From Candidatus Aminicenantes bacterium UBA4820 (GTDB lineage Bacteria > Acidobacteriota > UBA4820), in the NCBI GenBank assembly GCA_002402325.1, contig DHFQ01000014.1, positions 1 to 5,969 on the forward strand: DNA of 5,969 bases. Reading direction: 5' to 3'. The position numbers were made by a program, and so were the translations under genes. The stretch's first letter is position 1, and each line of letters begins with the position of its first letter. The notes beneath the pieces were generated by a model. It ran no database searches and was not told the DNA's origin. It saw only the letters and a program-made list of their open reading frames with translations. Of the stretch, positions 1-5,236 are shown piece by piece.

Positions 1-121
1 TCCCTTGAGGAATCTTCCTTGTTGAACATTTCAAATTTAAAATTGTCATTCTGAACATTTCTTCATTGGTTTTGCCCTTGAAGAATCTCCACCAGGACAT
101 AAGGAGAGATGTCTTTCAAAA
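1..121. other. Non-coding flank with short internal direct repeats
   Basis: No ORF with a ribosome binding site is seen here. Two short direct repeats are visible: CCCTTGAGGAATCT (2-15) recurs as CCCTTGAAGAATCT (75-88, one mismatch), and TGAACATTTC occurs at 23-32 and 52-61. The wording (GTCATTCTGAA followed later by AAGAATCTCC) resembles intergenic dispersed repeats seen in many bacterial genomes, but only one stretch is present in the window, so dispersal cannot be shown. The first repeat arm starts at the window edge, so the element may extend outside it. Confidence 0.4.
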
Positions 122-192
122 TCACATTTATTCAAGAAAGGAGGCATAATTTAGCCGAATATGAAGTAAACACTGTAATTTAATTTTAGGTC

Positions 193-300
193 TAACAATT
201 TCATCAAAAAATAAAGCCTGAAACCCTCTTTCACCACCCTATCCAAAATCAATGTCGGATTTAGGGGCAAGCCAAGATATTGATTTTCTTTAAATTGTTA
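193..300. promoter_or_regulatory. Nested inverted repeats in the leader of copy A
   Basis: Three inverted repeats are visible. The outer pair is TAACAATTT (193-201) with AAATTGTTA (292-300), 9 bp perfect. The inner pair is AAAATCAAT (245-253) with ATTGATTTT (279-287), 9 bp perfect. A small hairpin TGAAA-CCCTC-TTTCA lies at 219-233. The right inner arm overlaps the -35 box and the right outer arm falls in the promoter spacer, so repressor binding sites or RNA/DNA folding that affects the promoter are both possible. The left outer arm overlaps GTCTAAC (190-196), which fits the RYYYAAC core of integron recombination sites. A clean GTTRRRY partner is lacking: GTTAATT at 297-303 misses one position. 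Confidence 0.45.
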
Positions 301-308
301 ATTACAAT
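280..308 (+). promoter_or_regulatory. Sigma-70-like promoter of copy A
   Basis: A -35 box TTGATT (280-285) and a -10 box TACAAT (303-308) are separated by exactly 17 bp. The same arrangement is kept in copy B. The expected transcription start is about 7 bp after the -10 box, that is at or next to the ATG at 314. No Shine-Dalgarno sequence precedes that ATG. The transcript would therefore be leaderless for the integrase fragment, or would serve mainly the restriction-modification gene at 617. No obvious terminator lies between the two. Confidence 0.65.
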
Positions 309-313
309 AAAAT

Positions 314-574
314 ATGGTTAATGTCAACCAAGTTAATAAAGATATAAGAATTGGGAAAAACTTAGGAGTGAGAATAACGGTTTCCTTCCCCCATGACCAA
401 CTCCTTGTCTCAAAAGTTAAGGACATCGAAAGCCACAGATGGCATCCGGATAAGAAATACGGGAGCTTCCCAAAGACTGATGAAACTTTAGAGAAGATTT
501 TAAAGGTTTTTGGGGATGAAAGAAAAGAGAGTGTAAATTCCATTTTTACGGGCGGGGGCTACTTATGGACTTAA
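314..574 (+). pseudogene. Truncated N-terminal fragment of a tyrosine-recombinase-like protein (copy A)
   Basis: The ORF encodes 86 residues. Residues about 18-70 (RITVSFPHD, then SHRWHPDKKYGSFP, then LEKILKVFGDE) look like the short N-terminal extension with a HRWHP-x-KK-Y-x-SFP core that precedes the core-binding and catalytic domains in some phage/integron-type tyrosine recombinases. This family link is from memory, and HARP-like domains of helicases are an alternative. A full recombinase would need about 300 more residues with the Arg-His-Arg-Tyr catalytic set, and none is present. After residue ~70 the sequence becomes low in recognisable content (Gly-rich end TGGGY) and stops 42 bp before the next gene. 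No Shine-Dalgarno precedes the ATG. It is probably a remnant, though a retained small protein cannot be excluded. Confidence 0.6.
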
Positions 575-603
575 AAACAAAAAGATTGATAATGAAAGAA
601 ATA

Positions 604-610
604 GTGAGGT
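604..610 (+). promoter_or_regulatory. Ribosome binding site of the type IIG gene
   Basis: GTGAGGT ends 6 bp before the ATG at 617. It supports that start over any internal ATG and shows that the large gene is translated independently of the upstream integrase fragment. Confidence 0.7.
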
Positions 611-616
611 AATAAT

Positions 617-3349
617 ATGATTAATCCTAATAACAACCAAAATAAAGAAATTACTAAAGAAAGAATCAAAAAACTTATTGAAAAGTATAACAAGGTTATA
701 GAAGAAAAAAGAGTCAGCATATACAACGAGGAGATGACTAAAAAGGATTTTATTCTTCCTTTGTTTTGTGCTTTGGGCTGGAATACTGAAGATTCAAATG
801 AAGTTACTGCTGAAGAGAAAATTTCCAGAAAAAGAGTTGATTATGGGTTTAGGATTAGTGGAATTCCTAAATTTTTCTTGGAAGCGAAATCATTAAAAAA
901 GGATTTGGAGGATCCTAAATTCATTAAACAGGCAATAGATTACGCATGGAATAAAGGGTGCACTTGGGCTGTTCTTACTGATTTTGAAAGCGTTAAAATA
1001 TTTAATGCCGAATTGAAAACTAAGGAAATTTCAGATGCGATGTTTTTTGAAATAAAATGGGATAAATATTTAGAAAATTTTGAGCAACTATATTTATTAT
1101 CAAAAGAAGCTTTTGAACAGAATTTACTTGATAAAAAAGCTGAAAAATGGGGAAAGAAAACAAAAAAGATTTCTGTTGATAAACAACTTTTAGCAGACTT
1201 TACGAGATTCAGGGAACTCTTATCTAAAAACATAACAAAACTGAACCAAAGCAGAAATATAACAGAAGAAGAGTTAGATGAGTCAATCCAGAGAATTTTG
1301 GACAGATTAATATTTATTAGAAACTGCGAAGACAGGGAACTTGAAGCAAAAACCTTAATCTCCAGCTTTAGAGAATGGGAAAGTAGTGGTAGGGGTCAGT
1401 TAATAAAAAGTTTGAGAGAGGTTTTTACCTATTTTGACAAGCAATATAACAGCAAGATATTCGCAAAGCATTTATGCGATAGTTTAGATATTGATAATGA
1501 GGTTTTGCACGACATAATTGAGGGACTTTACTATACAAAAGACAAATCTATTTCTTATGACTTTTCAGCCATTGAGGCAGATGTTTTAGGAAATATTTAT
1601 GAGCAATATTTAGGACATATTTTGAAGAAAAGCGAGAAAAGAGCAAAACTAACAGAAAACCACGCACACAGAAAAGAGCAGGGAATTTATTACACCCCAA
1701 CTTATATTGTTGATTACATAGTAAGAAACACATTGGGAGAACTGCTTAAAGACAAAAAAGTAAATGCTGAAAAAATAAGCGTTTTAGACCCCGCCTGTGG
1801 TTCAGGATCTTTTTTAATAAAAGCTTTTGATGTTCTTAATGAGCATTATGCAAAGCACGAAAAAACCTATTCACAAGCACAGATTGACTTTAAAACAGGT
1901 GGAGCTTTTACCACAAAAGTAAAAATTCTCAAAAACAATATTTTCGGCGTTGATTTGGACAAGCAGGCAGTAGAAATTGCACAGCTTAATCTTCTGTTGA
2001 AAATTGCAGAAAAAGGACAAAGTTTACCTGTATTACAGGAAAACATAAAATGCGGAAACTCCTTAATTGACGATCCAGCAATCGCAGGAGACAAAGCTTT
2101 CAAATGGGAAGAAGAATTTAAAGAAGTTATAGCTGAAGGTGGGTTTGATGTTGTGGTGGGAAATCCGCCTTATGTTAGAAACAGGGAACTGAAAAAGCAT
2201 GAAAAGAAATTTATGAACACCTATTTTGAAACTGCAGAAGGTCAATATGATATTTATCAATTATTTTTTGAAAAATCCATAAAATTACTTAAGGAAGGTG
2301 GATTGTTAGGTTTTATTACTTCAAACAAATATGCCACTGCTGAATATGGAAAAAAACTGAGGAAATTTATATTAGATAATTGTAGGATATTGTTTATCGT
2401 TGATGTATCAAACATAGATGTATTTAAAGATGCTTCCACATATCCATACATTTTAATTTTACAAAAGACATCAAAAAAAGACAAAATAAAAAATAATAAA
2501 ATTAATGTGATTCGTATCTCACATGAAAATGAACTTTACCAAATAAAACCAATCAGCACGGCTCAATCCAATTTTAACACCGATAAAAATTTCACCTTTA
2601 ATTTAAGCATAATGGACAGTAGGTTGATTGAGAAAATAAAAAGTGATTCAATTTCTTTGGGAGATATATGTGAAATTAGAGAAGCAATCCATACAGGAAA
2701 TATACGGGAAAAAGTTTTGTTTAATCAAAAGAAAAATGAGGCGTGCAAGAAAGTTATAGGTGGACGGGATATATCAAGATACAATTCCCATTGGAATGGA
2801 AAATGGATATTATACGACCCAAAGATAATTAACAGACAAAAAGGAGAATACGGCAATTTCCCCGATAAAAAATATTTTGACAATCCTAAGTTATTAATAA
2901 GAGATATTTCATTGCGTATGACTGCTACTTATGATGATTCTAAATTATATTGTTTGAACACGCTTTATTCCACAATTCTCAAGGAAAGCGTAAATGATTT
3001 TGATTTGAAATATATTTTAGCGATAATTAATTCAAACTTAGTTCATTATTTTTTTAAATCTCAATTTTCGGGTGCTCATGTTAGAGGGGGATATTTGCGA
3101 TTCAAACCAATGTTTAGCAAACAAGTTCCTATAAAACAAATTCCAGAATCTCAGCAACAATCCATAATTAAGCTCGTAGATAAAATGCTCTCCCTGAACA
3201 AACGCCTTAACGAAATTGGCGACAAAAAAACTGACGAAAGAGCTAAAATTGAAGAAGAAATCAAGAAAACTGACACAGAAATTGACCGCCTTGTTTACAA
3301 TCTTTACGGACTTACAGAAGACGAAATAAAAATTGTGGAGGAGAAATAG
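617..3349 (+). CDS. Type IIG-like restriction-modification enzyme (fused nuclease, N6-adenine methyltransferase and target recognition)
   Basis: This 910-residue protein joins all restriction-modification functions in one chain. Residues ~20-150 resemble the HsdR N-terminal PD-(D/E)xK nuclease fold: KDFILPLFCALGW, then D75 in RVDYGF and E89-A-K91 in FFLEAKSL, a plausible D...ExK metal site. A helical linker follows (~180-340). The methyltransferase core has motif X GIYYTP (356-361), motif I DPACGSGSF (from 391, SAM binding), motif II GVDLDKQAVEIAQLN (from 444) and the catalytic NPPY (516-519), which indicates adenine N6 methylation. GLLGFITSNKY follows near 560. The C-terminal part from ~680 (LGDICEIREAIHTGN) to ~835 (RFKPMFSKQVPIKQIP) looks like a TaqI/Eco57I-type target recognition domain, and a charged helix ends in EIDRLVYNLYGLTEDE, typical of the class. 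No separate specificity subunit is seen. The recognition site cannot be predicted. It is shorter than BREX PglX and has no BREX neighbours. It starts the operon with the next gene. Confidence 0.93.
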   Translation: MINPNNNQNKEITKERIKKLIEKYNKVIEEKRVSIYNEEMTKKDFILPLFCALGWNTEDSNEVTAEEKISRKRVDYGFRISGIPKFFLEAKSLKKDLEDPKFIKQAIDYAWNKGCTWAVLTDFESVKIFNAELKTKEISDAMFFEIKWDKYLENFEQLYLLSKEAFEQNLLDKKAEKWGKKTKKISVDKQLLADFTRFRELLSKNITKLNQSRNITEEELDESIQRILDRLIFIRNCEDRELEAKTLISSFREWESSGRGQLIKSLREVFTYFDKQYNSKIFAKHLCDSLDIDNEVLHDIIEGLYYTKDKSISYDFSAIEADVLGNIYEQYLGHILKKSEKRAKLTENHAHRKEQGIYYTPTYIVDYIVRNTLGELLKDKKVNAEKISVLDPACGSGSFLIKAFDVLNEHYAKHEKTYSQAQIDFKTGGAFTTKVKILKNNIFGVDLDKQAVEIAQLNLLLKIAEKGQSLPVLQENIKCGNSLIDDPAIAGDKAFKWEEEFKEVIAEGGFDVVVGNPPYVRNRELKKHEKKFMNTYFETAEGQYDIYQLFFEKSIKLLKEGGLLGFITSNKYATAEYGKKLRKFILDNCRILFIVDVSNIDVFKDASTYPYILILQKTSKKDKIKNNKINVIRISHENELYQIKPISTAQSNFNTDKNFTFNLSIMDSRLIEKIKSDSISLGDICEIREAIHTGNIREKVLFNQKKNEACKKVIGGRDISRYNSHWNGKWILYDPKIINRQKGEYGNFPDKKYFDNPKLLIRDISLRMTATYDDSKLYCLNTLYSTILKESVNDFDLKYILAIINSNLVHYFFKSQFSGAHVRGGYLRFKPMFSKQVPIKQIPESQQQSIIKLVDKMLSLNKRLNEIGDKKTDERAKIEEEIKKTDTEIDRLVYNLYGLTEDEIKIVEEK
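3337..3343 (+). promoter_or_regulatory. Ribosome binding site embedded in the end of the type IIG gene
   Basis: GGAGGAG lies in the last codons of the restriction-modification gene, 6 bp before the ATG at 3350. The stop TAG (3347-3349) and the ATG abut with no spacer, so the two genes are very likely translationally coupled. Confidence 0.75.
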
Positions 3350-4192
3350 ATGAAAGAATCCACTTTACCCAAAAAGGCAATGAAGCAAATAGAGGAAAAG
3401 TTAGCAAATACTTTGGCAATACAAAAGAGAATATTAAGATATAACCCCAAGACTTTTGCAATAATTTTTGGCCCCGGCTCATTAATTCCCAGTGCATTGA
3501 ATTCCCTTACTTGGGCAGCGCATTGTTGCCAGGCCGCAAGATATAGCTTGTATCTTGCACACCACGAATACATTTATTATTCAAAATTTAGAAAGCCACC
3601 AAGACAAGGAACTGCAATTTTAATGGCGGTGTGGATGTTTACAGCATTCAGCCTTCATTTGATTGGAGCAGAGAATCATCTGTCTTCCGCCATACTTCTT
3701 TTTACAGGTCAGAGTCTTCCTAAAAATAAAAATGGCGTGGCTCGTCAACTTCCTTTGAAAAAGGTCGTTGAAATGGAACAAGTTAAATCAAAAGAACCAG
3801 AACTTGCTAATACATTAAGTCAATTGGTAAATTCAACGAATAATCAATGGATTAGGAAATATCGGGAAAGGTGGTTTCATCTTGACCCCGTAATTGTTGA
3901 TGAACTTGGAATTCAATTTCGTGAAAGTGATAAGGAACCTTGGGAAAAAGATGAGGAAAAAGGAACACTTACTTTAGGAGTTGGAGGAGGTGATAAACCA
4001 GAAATTACCGTTGAGGAAATGCTTGAGAAAGGAGATCGTGGATTCAACTTTTTTGGGGAAGTATTCAATTACTCTGCCTTTTTTATGGAAGAAAATATTA
4101 GGGAAAGATGGGACGACAATCATTTTAGTAAAGTTATCACAATAAAAAAACCCCGCAAAATTCCTTTTAAACCTATGTTGTCAGCAATTTAG
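3350..4192 (+). CDS. Protein of unknown function, possibly HEPN-like, cotranscribed with the type IIG enzyme
   Basis: This 280-residue protein is not confidently recognised. The first ~125 residues are helical and rich in hydrophobic and aromatic residues: LTWAAHCCQAARYSLYLAHHEYIYYSKF, then AILMAVWMFTAFSLHLIGAENHLSSAILLF near 88-120. These read more like packed helices than a clear membrane anchor, and no signal peptide is seen. Residues 167-177 (WIRKYRERWFH) contain R172-x4-H177, which fits the R-x(4-6)-H active-site motif of HEPN RNases, and the context recalls HEPN families such as the Cthe_2314 type. A Gly-rich segment (TLTLGVGGGDKPE) and an acidic helix follow. HEPN proteins often act as toxins in defence islands. 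Direct abutment to the restriction enzyme suggests an accessory or back-up role, which is inference. The motif is short, so the family call is tentative; the gene itself is secure. Confidence 0.85.
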   Translation: MKESTLPKKAMKQIEEKLANTLAIQKRILRYNPKTFAIIFGPGSLIPSALNSLTWAAHCCQAARYSLYLAHHEYIYYSKFRKPPRQGTAILMAVWMFTAFSLHLIGAENHLSSAILLFTGQSLPKNKNGVARQLPLKKVVEMEQVKSKEPELANTLSQLVNSTNNQWIRKYRERWFHLDPVIVDELGIQFRESDKEPWEKDEEKGTLTLGVGGGDKPEITVEEMLEKGDRGFNFFGEVFNYSAFFMEENIRERWDDNHFSKVITIKKPRKIPFKPMLSAI

Positions 4193-4478
4193 GTAGTGCA
4201 CCTAAATTCAGGTTGTTGAGCAATTAAAGATGACACCGAATTAGACTTTTTAATTTTTGATTTTGGTTTCATTTTTTCTTTATCTTAAAAGTTCGTTATT
4301 TACAATTTCCTTTTTTAAAATGTGTGGGAAAGTTGAAGACTTTTCTATGAATCGTCATTTCCACACCCTTTTCTTCTCCTTTTAAAACCACTTTCTTTTT
4401 CCTTTCTTTAACTCCCAATTTCGGTGATAAATTGAATTGCTTGAGCATCACCTTTCGGGATATTTCACATTACTCAAC
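4193..4478. other. Gene-free gap between the HEPN-like gene and repeat copy B
   Basis: No supported ORF is seen on either strand. Short palindromes start right at the stop codon: TAGGT-agtgc-ACCTA (4190-4204), and an overlapping ACCT/AGGT pair further on. The rest is rich in T runs, plus the hairpin listed separately. No tRNA, CRISPR or insertion sequence end is recognised. Confidence 0.6.
4322..4366 (+). terminator. Possible terminator-like hairpin after the HEPN-like gene
   Basis: GTGTGGGAA (4322-4330) can pair with TTTCCACAC (4358-4366), nine pairs including one G-T wobble, followed by a pyrimidine-rich tract. The 27-nt loop is too large for a classic intrinsic terminator. A competing small stem AAAGT/ACTTT (4329-4343) lies inside it. 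It is 130 bp after the stop codon. The structure is real on paper, but its role is uncertain. Confidence 0.25.
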
Positions 4479-4632
4479 GCACATTTATTCAAAAAAGGTG
4501 GCATAATTTAGCCAAATATGAAGTAAAAACGGTATTTTAATTTTAGGTCTAACAATTTCATCAAAAAATCAAGTCTGAAACCCTCTTTCACCACCCTATC
4601 CAAAATCAATGTTGGATTTTGGGGCAACTATA

Positions 4633-4661
4633 TTGACTTTCTTTAAATTGTTATTTACAAT
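4633..4661 (+). promoter_or_regulatory. Sigma-70-like promoter of copy B
   Basis: A -35 box TTGACT (4633-4638) and a -10 box TACAAT (4656-4661) are 17 bp apart. This is one base closer to the TTGACA consensus than copy A. The -10 box again ends 5 bp before the ATG at 4667, predicting a start of transcription at or beside that codon. It is the best candidate promoter for the small ORFs and the methyltransferase downstream. Confidence 0.7.
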
Positions 4662-4666
4662 AAAAT

Positions 4667-4849
4667 ATGGTTAATGTGAGCCAAATTAATAGAGTTATAA
4701 GAATTGGGAAAAACTCAGGAGTGAGGATAACGGTTTCCTTCCCCTATGACCCACTCCTTGTCTCAAAAGTTAAAGCCATCGAAAGCCACAGATGGCATCC
4801 CGATAAAAAGTATTTGAGTTTCCCAAATAAAAACAATATCCTTGAGTAG
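4667..4849 (+). pseudogene. Decayed N-terminal fragment of a tyrosine-recombinase-like protein (copy B)
   Basis: The 60-residue reading frame is the paralogue of the fragment at 314, sharing MVNV, RIGKN, GVRITVSFP, LLVSKVK, ESHRWHPDKKY and SFP. The stop TAG at 4847-4849 replaces the AAG codon (494-496) of copy A. Copy A reads LEKIL where copy B reads LE-stop-IL, and the nucleotide match continues a few bases past the stop. That pattern indicates a nonsense mutation in a longer ancestral frame. No core-binding or catalytic recombinase domain follows in frame. Confidence 0.7.
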
Positions 4850-4883
4850 ATTTTACTTTAAATCTGAAAAAAGAGGTTGAAAG

Positions 4884-5030
4884 ATGACGATATTTATCAA
4901 TAAAGAGGGAAAAGATGGGTTATCGCCCAGAGCAGAAATATCCGCATTGCGTCTATGCCACCAACTTGGGAGGATATACGCAATAGCTGCGGATACAAAC
5001 AAGTTAGGCGACATATTACTTGGCTTATGA
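4884..5030 (+). CDS. Small hypothetical protein (48 residues)
   Basis: ATG at 4884 is preceded by AAGAGG at 4871-4876, an acceptable Shine-Dalgarno with 7-bp spacing. The product begins MTIFINKEGKDG, continues with a likely amphipathic helix (SPRAEISALRLCHQLGRIYAI) and ends LGDILLGL. It has no transmembrane segment or known motif that I recognise. It begins 25 bp after the end of repeat copy B and would be the first gene read from that promoter. It could be a real small regulator or the truncated start of a larger gene. Confidence 0.4.
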   Translation: MTIFINKEGKDGLSPRAEISALRLCHQLGRIYAIAADTNKLGDILLGL

Positions 5031-5050
5031 TAACTTTTGAGGTGAATAAG

Positions 5051-5224
5051 ATGGAAGAGATAAAAACAGAACATTTACAATGCATTAAGGAAGATAATTC
5101 GGAAGAGGAAAGTGAAAAGCAGTGGAAAAGATCAAAAATAGTTTTTGACCATTTTTATGAATATTTGAAAAACAAAGGATTGCAAGAAAGCACCGCAGGA
5201 AAGCGTACTGAAATGGCGGTTTAG
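5051..5224 (+). CDS. Small charged protein (57 residues), possible fragment of a recombinase core-binding domain
   Basis: ATG at 5051 has a good Shine-Dalgarno (GAGGTG, 5039-5044). A start further upstream in the same frame at 4955 has none and would overlap the preceding small ORF. The product is acidic then basic (MEEIKTEHLQ, EEESEKQWKRSK) and ends with FDHFYEYLKNKGLQESTAGKR. That end resembles the first helices of SAM-like core-binding domains of tyrosine recombinases (F-x-x-YL-x-x-KGL-x-x-ST pattern). It stops there, so it is either a broken fragment or an independent small protein. Its TAG is separated from the methyltransferase ATG by four in-frame codons. Confidence 0.5.
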   Translation: MEEIKTEHLQCIKEDNSEEESEKQWKRSKIVFDHFYEYLKNKGLQESTAGKRTEMAV

Positions 5225-5230
5225 GGAGAA
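5224..5230 (+). promoter_or_regulatory. Ribosome binding site of the second methyltransferase
   Basis: GGGAGAA ends 6 bp before the ATG at 5237 and overlaps the stop codon of the preceding small ORF. This supports separate initiation and close coupling, rather than stop-codon read-through. Confidence 0.7.
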
Positions 5231-5236
5231 ATACAC

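Larger units (their letters stand above)
122..505 (+). repeat. Direct repeat module, copy A: leader, promoter and integrase 5' fragment
   Basis: This segment matches 4479-4858 in the same orientation. By hand comparison the leader (123-313) is roughly 90% or more identical, with one 4-bp gap, and the coding part (314-505) about 84% identical. Homology begins near CACATTTATTC and fades after GATTTTA at 499-505. The module holds a conserved short hairpin, nested inverted repeats, a sigma-70-like promoter and about 64 codons of a recombinase-like gene. It lies directly upstream of the type IIG restriction-modification operon. Its borders match no insertion sequence ends that I can recognise, and no transposase is present in the window. 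Confidence 0.93.
4479..4858 (+). repeat. Direct repeat module, copy B: leader, promoter and integrase 5' fragment
   Basis: This is the second copy of the module at 122-505, same orientation, about 4.36 kb away. It keeps the hairpin TGAAA-CCCTC-TTTCA (4576-4590), the outer inverted repeat (4550-4558 with 4645-4653), the inner one (AAAATCAAT 4602-4610 with ATTGACTTT 4632-4640, now one mismatch) and the promoter. It lies upstream of the second methyltransferase operon. Flanking sequences on both sides differ from those of copy A. Confidence 0.93.

Noticed and set aside
1..121. CRISPR array
   Set aside because: There are only two occurrences of each short word, with unequal spacing and no regular repeat-spacer pattern.
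298..543. Minus-strand ORF opposite the integrase fragment
   Set aside because: It is a shadow of the + strand frame, whose protein sequence is the part shared with copy B.
940..1233. Minus-strand ORF of 97 codons and similar minus-strand frames inside the type IIG gene
   Set aside because: They lie opposite a gene with clear nuclease and methyltransferase motifs, have no ribosome binding site or recognisable domain, and are expected by chance.
617..3349. BREX PglX methyltransferase
   Set aside because: The protein has an N-terminal PD-(D/E)xK-like domain and is shorter than usual PglX, and no pglZ, brxC or other BREX genes are in the window.
3304..3573. Minus-strand ORF of 89 codons across the junction of the two operon genes
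   Set aside because: It overlaps two well-supported + strand genes and their coupled start, and its translation shows no family resemblance.
3435..3720. Membrane-spanning segments in the HEPN-like protein
   Set aside because: The hydrophobic stretches are interrupted by His, Arg, Glu and Asn and better fit buried helices of a soluble bundle; a single weak segment near residues 88-105 cannot be excluded.
122..4858. Composite transposon with the repeats as insertion sequence ends
   Set aside because: The repeats contain no transposase, no terminal inverted repeats at their borders and no visible target-site duplication.
4955..5224. Longer 89-residue version of the second small ORF
   Set aside because: The ATG at 4955 has no Shine-Dalgarno and overlaps the first small ORF; the start at 5051 has GAGGTG at proper spacing.
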